From assembly GCA_030424975.1 (NCBI GenBank), contig JAUHVY010000001.1:555093-619092 (forward strand): a stretch of DNA of 64,000 bases, written 5' to 3'. Within the stretch, counting starts at the first letter, position 1, and every line of letters starts with the position of its first letter. The notes under the pieces are model-generated. The model was not told the origin of the DNA. It made no database searches and saw only the letters and a list, made by a program, of their open reading frames with translations. Below, piece after piece: positions 8,503 through 17,326 of the stretch. The position numbers and the translations under genes were made by a program. This stretch comes from Alphaproteobacteria bacterium (GTDB lineage Bacteria > Pseudomonadota > Alphaproteobacteria > Micavibrionales > Micavibrionaceae).

Positions 8503-10230
8503 ATGGCATTTAAAGGTGCTTCGGTTGTTGATAATCTCTTTAAGAGCGTGGATGAGCTTACGTTTCCTTCTGCTCTACGTCACAGCCTTTCAGATGTAAT
8601 TCAAAAAAGTGATAATCTCGCTGACGATTTGAAGCGTTGGCGCGATGACATGCTGAATAAAGGCGATGACCTCTCAACGTCTACGCGCCGTTTTATTCAG
8701 AGTCCTTCTTTTGTTAATCGTATTGATGCCTTACCCGCCTTAGAGGATTTATCACGTAAGTTTGATGATAAATTAATGAATAGTTCTGGTCGCATCAATC
8801 TTGACGGTATGATTGATGATCTAAGTGCAAATACCTCTCTGTCCGCAGGTGATATTGAGGGTGTGCGTAAGCATTATGATGCAATGTATCAGCGCCGAGA
8901 GCAGGCCGTTTTGGCTGCAATGGATAGCAAACGTATAGGTTATGACGAAGCGCTGGCTGATGTGCAGAAATTTATGCGTTCACGCAGTGGTAGTGGTGCA
9001 AAAAGCGCAATGGATGATTTCGGTTCTGTGGCTGATGAGGGGGCCGCGGCGTCTAAAAAATCTAATTCGGCTGATGATTATGCGTCACGTTGGACAAATA
9101 CAAGTGGGACTGCGCAGTCTTATGCGCGTATGAAAAGATTTACGGATCGCTTAAAAGGCAGTGATAATATTTTTGCCAAGGGTGCGGGGAGCGTTCTTTC
9201 CACTACATTAGAGGCCGGTCGTATGACTAAATACGCGACAGGCGCGGTTACTGCTGGTTTTGTTGGTGTGATGGGCTTGCATTATCTGACAGATAAAGAG
9301 TCTACGAAGTGGCTTGCTAACAGTATGATTGATTTGGGTGAGAGTACTGCTGATCTTGTGCAGGATGTTGCTCCACAGGTTGCGGAAAAAATTAGAGCAG
9401 CAGCTCCTTCTGTAATTAACGCGACGCTTGAAGTGATGTCATTACCCGGAAGTACCATGGCTACTGCAGTGCAGGAGGCTTCGCAGCGTGCAGGGTTGGA
9501 TATTAGTGAAGCGCAAAGCTCAGCGGCGGTAAGCTTGATTAGTGGTGACCCGTTATTTGCCGTTTATTCGATGGCTTCCGGTACAGGAATGACGCCTGAG
9601 AAGGCTGCTCAGATTGCGGTGGAGGCTGTTGATTCAGGTGATGTTACGAAATATTTCGCGGATAAAATGAATATTTCGGAAGATCAGGCTGCGAAAATTA
9701 GAGAAAATTATGATGGTGTAGTTCAGTCTACAGAAGAAAATATTGCAGAAATCACAAAGGATGATGCTAGCTTTAGAAGTTTTACGGATGGCTTAATCAG
9801 AAGACGTGATCAGGAATTAGCCGATGATGTGAGGCAGGGGAATGAGCGTCGTACTTTAACGGATCATCTAAATGCGCTAAATCTTGGTGGTGTAGATGTT
9901 AGCAAAATTCGTGGTGATATCAGTAGCTGGTCTACTGACACAGTTTCGGATGTTTTCAATATGGGCGTTGACCATGCGGACAAGCTTGGTTTAAATCCTG
10001 TTTCATCCTTTATGTTTAAGGTTGTCGCAGCCGTTGCTTCCGGCGTAAGTATGATTTTCGGTAAAAGCGCTGGCGCAGCCGTGCAACGTTGGGCACTTGA
10101 TCAATTTGAAGTTGATGATAAAATTGCCGCTCTACGAGACAATGTAGAGAATAACACAGTGGTTTCACAGCTAGGTGATCGCTTTGGTGTCGGTGGGCGT
10201 TCTAACGACATGGAACTTGTGCCATCATAG
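8503..10230 (+). CDS. Hypothetical protein, 575 residues, with two hydrophobic segments
   Basis: I do not recognise this family. The ATG at 8503 is chosen; a TTG four codons earlier is possible, and neither has a clear RBS. The protein is alanine-, serine- and aspartate-rich and largely helical in composition. There are two hydrophobic, glycine- and alanine-rich stretches at about residues 243-262 and 502-526 that could insert into membranes, a poorly conserved-looking Ser/Lys-rich linker at about 160-200, and no signal peptide. Long helical regions with internal glycine-rich hydrophobic patches occur in secreted effectors and tape-measure proteins, but nothing else phage-like is nearby, so no function is assigned. 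It has its own promoter. Confidence 0.8.
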   Translation: MAFKGASVVDNLFKSVDELTFPSALRHSLSDVIQKSDNLADDLKRWRDDMLNKGDDLSTSTRRFIQSPSFVNRIDALPALEDLSRKFDDKLMNSSGRINLDGMIDDLSANTSLSAGDIEGVRKHYDAMYQRREQAVLAAMDSKRIGYDEALADVQKFMRSRSGSGAKSAMDDFGSVADEGAAASKKSNSADDYASRWTNTSGTAQSYARMKRFTDRLKGSDNIFAKGAGSVLSTTLEAGRMTKYATGAVTAGFVGVMGLHYLTDKESTKWLANSMIDLGESTADLVQDVAPQVAEKIRAAAPSVINATLEVMSLPGSTMATAVQEASQRAGLDISEAQSSAAVSLISGDPLFAVYSMASGTGMTPEKAAQIAVEAVDSGDVTKYFADKMNISEDQAAKIRENYDGVVQSTEENIAEITKDDASFRSFTDGLIRRRDQELADDVRQGNERRTLTDHLNALNLGGVDVSKIRGDISSWSTDTVSDVFNMGVDHADKLGLNPVSSFMFKVVAAVASGVSMIFGKSAGAAVQRWALDQFEVDDKIAALRDNVENNTVVSQLGDRFGVGGRSNDMELVPS

Positions 10231-10255
10231 GTGGTTATTCGTTTTATAAATCTTT

Positions 10256-10283
10256 TTGTTTAGTGCGAATTTCTCGTTATAAT
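10256..10283 (+). promoter_or_regulatory. Candidate promoter for the gene at 10315
   Basis: The -10 box is a perfect TATAAT (10278-10283), with a weaker TTGTTT (10256-10261) 16 bases upstream. A start of transcription near 10290 would give a leader of only about 25 bases before the ATG at 10315, which has no clear Shine-Dalgarno sequence. Confidence 0.45.
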
Positions 10284-10314
10284 GGCCGTGAGTGTGTTTT
10301 AACGGTTTATCGCT

Positions 10315-10629
10315 ATGCATGATTATTCCAAATATCCTAAAGACAGTTTGCTTGCACAATTAATTATGGATGTGTATGCGACGGAAGATTCCATCACAAT
10401 TCTATATGATCGTCCGTTTACGGAGGAGCTTTTAGGGTTAGAATTTGATGCAAATTCCGGCGAACTTTATTTTGATTTTACACCGGGTAGATTGCGCTTT
10501 GGTGTGCCTTTAAAAGATGAAATTTGCGATGTATTGGAGCAACAGGACAAGATTACATTGATTCATATGGATATTCCGTCGCATAAGGCAATATCAGGCA
10601 TGGAAGTACCTTTAACTGTGGTTACATAA
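10315..10629 (+). CDS. Hypothetical protein, 104 residues
   Basis: A small acidic protein with no signal peptide or membrane segment and no family I recognise. It alternates predicted strands (for example ITILYDRPF, ELYFDFTPGRLRFGVPL) and could be a compact beta-rich domain. Codon use resembles the neighbouring genes, and a good -10 box lies in front of it, so I regard it as a real gene. It follows the 575-residue unknown protein by 84 bases on the same strand. It is the last intact gene before a stretch of decayed coding sequence. Confidence 0.65.
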   Translation: MHDYSKYPKDSLLAQLIMDVYATEDSITILYDRPFTEELLGLEFDANSGELYFDFTPGRLRFGVPLKDEICDVLEQQDKITLIHMDIPSHKAISGMEVPLTVVT

Positions 10630-10740
10630 GGTCCGTCGCGTAGTTTTTTGCAGAGTTGTAGATATATAGTGTTGTTGGATCCGTAGAATTAGCTTTAATA
10701 AACCTGACTAAGGACTTGTTACAACAAGTTTAGAGTAGGG

Positions 10741-10967
10741 GGAATCCTTGGTCTCGAGCCTGCGGATACGCAATTATTAAAAGAAACTGATCAGTCGCAA
10801 ATTGAAAAGCTTTAGCTCAAGACCTTATCGTTGAGCAAGCGATTGCTGATGGCATGCCGCGATCTTTGTCCTGGATTAATCCGTTTCTTTTAATGGATGA
10901 GCAAAAAGAACGATTTTTCATAGAATTATTCAGGGCTTATGTCATTGGCAAAGTTGAATGTCAATAA
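10741..10967 (+). pseudogene. Frameshifted coding relic
   Basis: Frame 1 from 10741 reads LGLEPADTQLLKETDQSQIE and then meets TAG at 10813. The downstream frame from 10809 continues sensibly (ALAQDLIVEQAIADGMPRS, then about 30 more residues) to TAA at 10965-10967. Restoring one missing base near 10807 would join both parts into one amphipathic, normal-looking protein. There is no start codon or RBS. The family is not recognised. A perfect 7-base inverted repeat (ACTTGTT-ac-AACAAGT, 10714-10729) lies just upstream. The piece is probably the remains of a lost gene. Confidence 0.5.
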
Positions 10968-11083
10968 TGCTATGTATAGAAAAACCATGCTCACATTATG
11001 TAAAATGACAACAAATCACAAAAGCGGATGATTTATAAAAATACCGGTATGAATTATCATGATATGAATATCACGATGCTTTT

Positions 11084-11391
11084 ATGAACCTAGCTAAAGG
11101 AATTCTGTTGCACGGTTTTTCATTTGATGACTTAAGGGAGCCCAAATCTCAGTTTCAGGATAATGTAAATTAGGCGAAGGTTTTGGTTATTCACACGACG
11201 TGGCATATTTTGAGCTTGAGCCAATACCTTATCAAGATATTGGTTATGAGGCTAAGGTCTATCAGACGCTTCAAAATGTTGCAGGCACCGGTATTCATAC
11301 ACCAGAGACGCTGGTGCTAGTATGCGCGTGGTTTGTAACAGTAAGGATTGCCTTAGGTTGTTATCATCTGTATGGAGCTTCAGATTTCTAA
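11084..11391 (+). pseudogene. Second frameshifted coding relic
   Basis: From an ATG at 11084 the frame reads MNLAKGILLHGFSFDDLREP and about nine more residues before TAG at 11171. A shifted frame from 11173 then runs open to TAA at 11389 (GEGFGYSHDVAYFELEPIP and onward). One base change would join them. The last part (LVLVCAWFVTVRIALG) loses protein-like character and may be out of frame again. A short ORF from the GTG at 11200 exists, but I treat it as part of this relic. Family unknown; it may derive from the same ancestral gene as the relic at 10741. Confidence 0.42.
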
Positions 11392-11449
11392 TTTCTTGGT
11401 GGCGACTTTGATAATAGCATTTAGAAAATGCAAATTAGTCAGTAATATA

Positions 11450-11566
11450 CAGATGGTTGTGTGCTTACTAAATGATGTGCGATATGCCTAGGAAGCTACA
11501 AAGGAGTTTTTTAGACGTATATATGATCCTGATGGTGTTAAGGCGGTAGTTTCGGATTTACCTTAA
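11450..11566 (+). pseudogene. Third coding relic with an in-frame stop
   Basis: Reads QMVVCLLNDVRYA, then an in-frame TAG, then EATKEFFRRIYDPDGVKAVV and a final TAA at 11564-11566. The protein-like composition on both sides of the stop suggests a decayed C-terminus. There is no start codon or RBS. Together with the two relics upstream it accounts for most of the 10630-11766 stretch. The remaining 200 bases up to asnB are very AT-rich, and I see nothing definite in them. Confidence 0.38.
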
Positions 11567-11766
11567 GCGAATATATAAATATAAGAACACTAATTATTTT
11601 CCATAATATACATTATCACATTATTGGGTCATATTTCCAAAACACCTTATTGATACTCAGATACCTTGTCTAAAGTTTTTCATGAAGTAGAATAAACTCT
11701 GTAAAGGATATCAAATGTAGAGTGTTTGTTATAGTATTTCATCTTTAAATTTTAAGGATATGGTTT

Positions 11767-13719
11767 ATGTGTGGAATTGTCGGTTTTATTGATTTTGCCA
11801 ATGATGAGGCTGATCGAAACATGCATCAATTAAAGTGCATGTCCGATAGTATTCCGCATAGAGGACCTGATGCTGATGGGGTTTGGTCAGATCCGAATTG
11901 TAACGTATATATCGGACACCGGCGTCTTTCTATACTTGATCTTTCCCCTGAAGGTGCGCAGCCAATGCCCTCCTCATGTGGTCGCTATATTGTTTCTTAT
12001 AATGGTGAAATATATAATTTCGCGGAATTAAAGAAAATTTTGGAAAATCGCGGGCATATATTTCGTGGCCACTCTGATACCGAAATTCTAGTGGAGTATA
12101 TTTCTATTTTCGGAATAAAAGATGCGCTTAAGATTATCAAGGGTATGTTTGCCATAGCTTTGTGGGATAAGAAGCGTAAATCTCTTTTTTTAACACGTGA
12201 TCATTTTGGTAAGAAGCCACTTTATTATGGTTTAATTGACGGTAAATTGTTTTTTTGCTCTGAATTGAAATCAGTTCTTTCTTCATTTGAAAGTAAGCCC
12301 AAAATAGATCGTGCAGCATATAATCAATATTTGCGATTTGGTTTTATAAGTTCTCCAAATAGTATCTTTGAAAATGTCTATAAATTACGAGCAGCGCACT
12401 ATATTGAGTTTGATGTTAACGCATTATGTAACATGCCCTCTTCTTCTCTTGTTGAAAAGATTTCTAATTGCTCGGTTTGCTATTGGGATGTGAGAGAAAA
12501 TATCAAGAACGAAAATCAGAATTTTCAATCTGATGAAGAAATTCTGGAAACATTTAAGAAAAAAATATTTTCTGCAGTAGAGCAAAGAATGGTGTCGGAT
12601 GTTCCACTCGGGGCGTTCCTCTCAGGTGGATTGGATTCTAGTTTGATTGTTTCTGTAATGATGCAAATATCAGAAAAACCAGTGAAAACATTTTCAATTG
12701 GTTTTAATGAGGGGGAGTTCGATGAATCTCACCATGCAAGAAGTATAGCTAAACATCTTGGTGCAGATCATCATGAGTTTTTTGTTAGTGATGATGAAGC
12801 AAGAGGTGTAATACCACAACTTTCCTACATGTATGATGAACCATTTTCTGACGTTTCTCAGATTCCTACTTATTATGTATGTCAACGTGCTGCACAAGAT
12901 GTAACTGTTGTTTTAAGTGGTGATGGAGGTGATGAATTTTTCTATGGTTATTCTCGATATTTTATGATTGAGAAGCTTTTTAAAATTTTAAAAAGTAAAC
13001 CACACCTTCTGAAGTCTTTTATCTCACAGTCTATTAATTCCGCGCCAAAATCTCTTCTGAACGCAATATGTAGTGGAGCTGGTATCTCACATAAAAGGCT
13101 TCTAAAAATAGCAGAATGTTTACCTGCGCAAGATTTTGACGAACTTGTTCGACGTGCAATGTCAAATTATCAAGATCCAAAAGTTATTAGCGGCTATGCA
13201 TATGAGCACCAAAACGTATTTACGAATGGGTATGTTTCTGAACAGGTAAGTGATTACCGTGATCGCTTAATGCTTTTTGATATCTTACAGTATATGACAG
13301 ACGATGTACTTGTTAAAGTGGATCGCGCAAGTATGATAAATTCCATAGAGGTCCGCTGTCCTCTTCTTGATAAAGATTTGGCACAATGGGCTCTGAGCGT
13401 GCCTGCTAATAAAAAGATTTTAGGAAATGCTACCGGTAAGAAAATGATACATGATCTTCTTGGTTACTATGTGCCGTCAGAATTGTACGACCGCCCCAAA
13501 CAAGGGTTTTCAGTACCGATAGCACAATGGTTACGCGGCCCGTTGAATGAATGGGCAAATGATTATTTGTCTACAGAAGCACTTCAAAAATCATCACTCC
13601 ATGATACTAAGTTAGTGCGTAGGTTATGGGAAGACTTTCAGGCTGGTAAACATGAAAGTGTAAATGTTCTGTGGTCAGTTCTTATGGGGCAAACATGGCA
13701 TGAACGATGGATGTCATAA
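11767..13719 (+). CDS. asnB: Asparagine synthase, glutamine-hydrolysing (AsnB-like amidotransferase)
   Basis: A class II glutamine amidotransferase. The N-terminal nucleophile Cys2 follows the start (MCGIVGFID), the glutaminase domain covers about residues 1-200 (HRGPDADG, SYNGEIYNF), and the synthetase domain has the ATP-pyrophosphatase motif SGGLDSS at about 286. Length is 650 residues. An AAGGATATGG sequence precedes the ATG. AsnB homologues within polysaccharide loci often amidate sugar carboxyl groups, so its substrate may be a uronic acid or aspartate; the sequence does not decide this. Its 3' end overlaps the convergent FAD oxidoreductase gene by six bases. Confidence 0.88.
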   Translation: MCGIVGFIDFANDEADRNMHQLKCMSDSIPHRGPDADGVWSDPNCNVYIGHRRLSILDLSPEGAQPMPSSCGRYIVSYNGEIYNFAELKKILENRGHIFRGHSDTEILVEYISIFGIKDALKIIKGMFAIALWDKKRKSLFLTRDHFGKKPLYYGLIDGKLFFCSELKSVLSSFESKPKIDRAAYNQYLRFGFISSPNSIFENVYKLRAAHYIEFDVNALCNMPSSSLVEKISNCSVCYWDVRENIKNENQNFQSDEEILETFKKKIFSAVEQRMVSDVPLGAFLSGGLDSSLIVSVMMQISEKPVKTFSIGFNEGEFDESHHARSIAKHLGADHHEFFVSDDEARGVIPQLSYMYDEPFSDVSQIPTYYVCQRAAQDVTVVLSGDGGDEFFYGYSRYFMIEKLFKILKSKPHLLKSFISQSINSAPKSLLNAICSGAGISHKRLLKIAECLPAQDFDELVRRAMSNYQDPKVISGYAYEHQNVFTNGYVSEQVSDYRDRLMLFDILQYMTDDVLVKVDRASMINSIEVRCPLLDKDLAQWALSVPANKKILGNATGKKMIHDLLGYYVPSELYDRPKQGFSVPIAQWLRGPLNEWANDYLSTEALQKSSLHDTKLVRRLWEDFQAGKHESVNVLWSVLMGQTWHERWMS

Positions 13720-14829
13720 GGATGCGTAAACATGTTTAGCTATAGCTAAAGAGGATGTTAGGCCAGGCGACTCTATGCCGAATAAATTAATAAGTCCTTC
13801 TATTTTATGTGTATTCTTTGTTTGTATTACAAAGTCTTGAGGGGCTTTTTTTTCTTCCTCTGAGAAGTATATTTTAGGGCGTATCCCTGCGTATCCAGGC
13901 TTTAGGTTTTTTATATTAATTTCTGACCAATATTTCACAATTTCATTATAAAACAGCTCTGCTCTTAATTCATCTACTTGATAATTAATTGTTTTTGTCC
14001 ATTCTACATCGGGGCCGAAACGAGCTGTTCCTTGCATATCAAGTGTAAGATGTATGCCAAGGCCGTTTTTTTCTGGAACGGGATAAACCAAATGATTAAA
14101 TGGTGATCGTCCAGTAAGGGAGAAGTAGTTACCCTTTGCATAAAGCGTTTCCGGTATGTATTTTCCGTCTAACACCTGCGTGCTCTTAGCAATTCGCGTA
14201 GCATGCAGCCCTGCCGCGTTAATCAATATATCACTTTTTATTGTGTAATAATCACCATGTGATCTTGTTGCTACTTCAAAATGACCGTTTGTTTTTTCTA
14301 TTGAAACGACTTCTGTATTTAATACGCATAGGCCATTATTATCTTCAATCTCTCCTAGAAGAGATAAAAAATACTCATGCGCATTTAGTATACCTGTAGA
14401 TGGTGAGTAAAGGGCTCTTAAACATTTTAATGCCGGTTCTTTTTCGTGCGCCTCTTTAGCGCTAAGATGCATTAAATCAAAGACACCATTTTCTTTTGCT
14501 TTTTCGTCGATGCTTTGTAAATCATCAAGTTGATTTTCAGTTGTTGCGACGATCAGCTTACCGCAATTTTTATGAGCTATATTTCGTTTAGATAAATACT
14601 CATAGAGCAATACTTTACCTTGCACACATAGTTGAGCCTTTAAGGAGTTCTTTGGGTAGTATATGCCCGCATGTATAACTTCACTGTTTCTTGATGAGGT
14701 TTCAGAAGCAATAAATTGTTCTTTTTCAATCACCAGAACTGATTTTTTCTGGACTGCAAACTCTCTGGCAATAGCGAGCCCTATAACCCCTGCTCCTATA
14801 ACTACGCAATCTACATGCTCATAACTCAT
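13714..14829 (-). CDS. lhgO: FAD-dependent oxidoreductase, L-2-hydroxyglutarate oxidase (LhgO)-like
   Basis: A DAO-family flavoprotein. The Rossmann motif GAGVIG is at residues 12-17, followed by a basic and acidic strand (VLVIEKE) that binds ADP-ribose. HAGIYYPKNSLKAQLC and GILNAHEYFLSLL resemble L-2-hydroxyglutarate dehydrogenase/oxidase. Length is 371. It is the last gene of the minus-strand polysaccharide operon, 11 bases after rfbC, and converges with asnB. LhgO-like proteins appear in polysaccharide clusters, where their substrate is unknown. It could instead oxidise a sugar-derived hydroxy acid. Confidence 0.75.
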   Translation of the reverse strand: MSYEHVDCVVIGAGVIGLAIAREFAVQKKSVLVIEKEQFIASETSSRNSEVIHAGIYYPKNSLKAQLCVQGKVLLYEYLSKRNIAHKNCGKLIVATTENQLDDLQSIDEKAKENGVFDLMHLSAKEAHEKEPALKCLRALYSPSTGILNAHEYFLSLLGEIEDNNGLCVLNTEVVSIEKTNGHFEVATRSHGDYYTIKSDILINAAGLHATRIAKSTQVLDGKYIPETLYAKGNYFSLTGRSPFNHLVYPVPEKNGLGIHLTLDMQGTARFGPDVEWTKTINYQVDELRAELFYNEIVKYWSEINIKNLKPGYAGIRPKIYFSEEEKKAPQDFVIQTKNTHKIEGLINLFGIESPGLTSSLAIAKHVYASL

Positions 14830-14840
14830 ATAAATTTTAC

Positions 14841-15386
14841 CTAAAATTGGCTAAGGTCTATATCTTTCATGAGTGGAAAGTTTTTATCTCTGTCGCTCAT
14901 GTCAGGTGATTTTGTCGGCCATTCGATATCAAGATCCGGATCGGACCAGAGAATTCCGCCTTCATGTGACGGTTTGTAGTATTCTGAACATTTGTAGTTC
15001 ATGCAGACGAAGTCGCTCATTACGTAAAACCCACCTGCAAATCCAGGGGGCATATAAACTTGCTTAGGGTTGGTGTGACAAAGCTCAATTGCAACGTGTT
15101 GCCCTAATGTAGGCGAGCCCGGACGGACATCAACAGTAACTTGTATTACCTTTCCGTATGTAGGCCATAAAATTTGGCCTTGAGATTTTTGGATGTGAAG
15201 GCCTCGAAGCACATTGTTTGCTGAGTATGAGCAATTGTCTTGTATTAGGTTTAATGGAACGCCCAAGTTTTTGTAATCTTGCTCTTTCCAAGATTCAAAG
15301 AAATACCCTCTATTATCTTTAAATACACGTGGTTTTATAACAAGGATGCCGTTTAGGTGTTCTTCAATAATTTCTGCGTTGCTCAT
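14841..15386 (-). CDS. rfbC: dTDP-4-dehydrorhamnose 3,5-epimerase (RfbC/RmlC family)
   Basis: A cupin epimerase acting on dTDP-4-keto-6-deoxyglucose. Recognisable blocks are FKDNRGYFFESW, QDNCSYSANNVLRGLHIQ (catalytic His in RGLH), KVIQVTVDVRPGSPTLG, YMPPGFAGGFYVMSD and ILWSDPDLDIEWP. Length is 181, usual for RmlC. The start overlaps the end of rfbA by four bases. The reductase RmlD that would finish dTDP-L-rhamnose is not recognised in this window, so RfbC may serve a different 3- or 5-epimerisation in a branched-sugar pathway. Confidence 0.92.
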   Translation of the reverse strand: MSNAEIIEEHLNGILVIKPRVFKDNRGYFFESWKEQDYKNLGVPLNLIQDNCSYSANNVLRGLHIQKSQGQILWPTYGKVIQVTVDVRPGSPTLGQHVAIELCHTNPKQVYMPPGFAGGFYVMSDFVCMNYKCSEYYKPSHEGGILWSDPDLDIEWPTKSPDMSDRDKNFPLMKDIDLSQF

Positions 15387-16261
15387 TGCTCTAATGTTTG
15401 TTGTAAAGAGTTGCGGTATGTTGACGTTGGCATATTTTTAATAAGATCAATATATTCTGTTTTTTTAATCATGCCCATGCGCCATGCGATTTCTTCTGGG
15501 CTGGAAATAAGAATATCTTGCCTGTTTTGAATGACTTCTACAAAATTAGATGCTTGAAGAAGTGCATCTGGTGATCCAACGTCAAACCAGACATAGCCAC
15601 GGTTAAAGCAGTTAATATCAACCTTGTCTTCTTTGATATATTCTCTGATTAGATCTGTGATCTCTAACTCCCCTCTTTCAGATGGCTCTAGGTTCTTCGC
15701 TTTTTCACAAATATCAGGTGGAAAGAAATATAACCCCGTTACCGCCCATGGGGATATGTATGTTTTAGGTTTTTCAATTACATCCAACATTGCATCACCT
15801 TGGGAGTTCAATTTTGCTACACCATAGGCAGAAGGGTCTTTAACGCTATAAAGAAATATATTTGCTTTTGTAACGTCCGTTGCTGCGCGCAGCAATGTCG
15901 ATGAAAGGCCGTGCCCATAGAAAAAATTATCTCCTAAAATCATGGCAACAGGCTCATTGTCTATGAATTCTTCACCAAGTGTAAAAGCTTCGGGAAGGCC
16001 CCTTGGTTTGTCCTGAACCTTATATGTTATTTTTAAACCAAAATGATTACCGTCTTTAAGTAAGGACTTCATCCCTTGAATGTCGTGGGGGGTGCTGATG
16101 ATTAAAATTTCATCGATGCCAGCCAGCATTAAAACTGACAGAGGGTAGTATATTGCCGGCTTGTCGTATATAGGCATCAGTTGTTTGTTGACTGAAATTG
16201 TCAACGGATAAAGCCTACTACCTGTTCCTCCGGCGAGAATAATACCTTTTTTACATTTCAT
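15383..16261 (-). CDS. rfbA: Glucose-1-phosphate thymidylyltransferase
   Basis: Makes dTDP-glucose from dTTP and glucose-1-phosphate, the entry step for the dTDP-sugars in this operon. The N-terminal nucleotide-binding signature GGTGSRLYPLT is at about residues 11-21, followed by KQLMPIYDKPAIYYPLS. GDNFFYG (metal-binding Asp) and the W-F-DVGSPDAL region are present. Length is 292, as expected. It overlaps rfbC (four bases) and rfbB (four bases), so all three are translationally coupled. Confidence 0.96.
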   Translation of the reverse strand: MKCKKGIILAGGTGSRLYPLTISVNKQLMPIYDKPAIYYPLSVLMLAGIDEILIISTPHDIQGMKSLLKDGNHFGLKITYKVQDKPRGLPEAFTLGEEFIDNEPVAMILGDNFFYGHGLSSTLLRAATDVTKANIFLYSVKDPSAYGVAKLNSQGDAMLDVIEKPKTYISPWAVTGLYFFPPDICEKAKNLEPSERGELEITDLIREYIKEDKVDINCFNRGYVWFDVGSPDALLQASNFVEVIQNRQDILISSPEEIAWRMGMIKKTEYIDLIKNMPTSTYRNSLQQTLEQ

Positions 16262-17307
16262 GCGCTTGCCTTATTACCCAATCTCTCTCTGCTGTGCTTC
16301 TTTAACAGAATAGATTGTTCATTGATATACCATTCGACCGTCTGTTCAAGGGCATCTTCCAAGGAAAACTGGGGAGACCAACTCAACTCTTTCTGTGCCT
16401 TTTCTGAATTGATAGCATAACGGAAATCATGCCCCGGACGATCCTTCACAAATTTAATCAAGGATGCATATGATGTATGATCTTGTCGCGGAATTTTTTT
16501 GTCTAATATTGAGCAAATCATATTTACGAAATCAATATTTCGAACCTCATTGTCTCCGCCTATACAGTATGTTTCTCCTGGTCGGCCGTATTTCATTGCA
16601 GCGATTAAACCTTTTATATGATCTTTAACAAACAGCCAGTCACGTATTTGTTCCCCTTTTCCGTATATCGGCAAGTCTTTATTTTCCAGAGCGTTTAAGA
16701 TCATTAGAGGGATAAGTTTTTCAGGGAATTGGCGTGGGCCGAAATTATTTGATGTATTTATAATGATTGTCGGCAGCCCGTATGTTTTAAAATAACTCCT
16801 AACAAGCAAATCAGATGACGCTTTTGATGCTGAATATGGTGAGTTTGGTAGGTATGGAGAATTCTCTGTAAATGGCTTTTCATCAAGTGCTAATGCACCA
16901 TATACTTCGTCTGTTGACAGGTGCAAAAAGCGGAATGATGCTTTTTCTTCTTCACTTAATGTTACCCAATAATCGTAAGATATCTTTAACAGGTTATGTG
17001 TGCCGTTAATGTTGGTATCTATAAATGACTGTGGGCTATCTATTGATCTGTCGACGTGGCTCTCTGCAGCCATATGGATAATGACCTCAGGAGCGAAATC
17101 TGTTAATGCAATGCGTAACTCATCACAATCACAGATGTCTATTTTCTTAAAGGTATGTCTTTCATGATTTTTGTAATCGTCAAGGTTATCAATGTTACCT
17201 GCGTAGGTAAGTTTGTCGATGTTTAAAATATCATGCCCATCATCAATTAGGTTGCAGACCATGTGCGAACCAATAAAGCCGGCCCCACCTGTGAGAAGAA
17301 TACGCAT
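16258..17307 (-). CDS. rfbB: dTDP-glucose 4,6-dehydratase
   Basis: An extended SDR enzyme converting dTDP-glucose to dTDP-4-keto-6-deoxyglucose. The NAD-binding GGAGFIG is at residues 7-13, catalytic STDEVYG at 131-137 (with the Asp-Glu pair used for dehydration) and YSASK at 158-162. DKLTYAGNIDNL is the family signature after the first strand. Length is 349. The product is the branch point for both the RfbC and the FdtA-like branches of the operon. Confidence 0.96.
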   Translation of the reverse strand: MRILLTGGAGFIGSHMVCNLIDDGHDILNIDKLTYAGNIDNLDDYKNHERHTFKKIDICDCDELRIALTDFAPEVIIHMAAESHVDRSIDSPQSFIDTNINGTHNLLKISYDYWVTLSEEEKASFRFLHLSTDEVYGALALDEKPFTENSPYLPNSPYSASKASSDLLVRSYFKTYGLPTIIINTSNNFGPRQFPEKLIPLMILNALENKDLPIYGKGEQIRDWLFVKDHIKGLIAAMKYGRPGETYCIGGDNEVRNIDFVNMICSILDKKIPRQDHTSYASLIKFVKDRPGHDFRYAINSEKAQKELSWSPQFSLEDALEQTVEWYINEQSILLKKHSRERLGNKASA

Positions 17308-17326
17308 ATTTTAATTTCCCCCTGCT

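Noticed and set aside
8503-10629. Phage or tape-measure genes
   Set aside because: The helix-rich unknown protein could suggest this, but there are no phage structural, integrase or lysis genes nearby.
11200-11391. 63-codon frame as a stand-alone gene
   Set aside because: It has no RBS, begins within a longer open stretch and joins an out-of-frame upstream part by one base; treated as part of a pseudogene.
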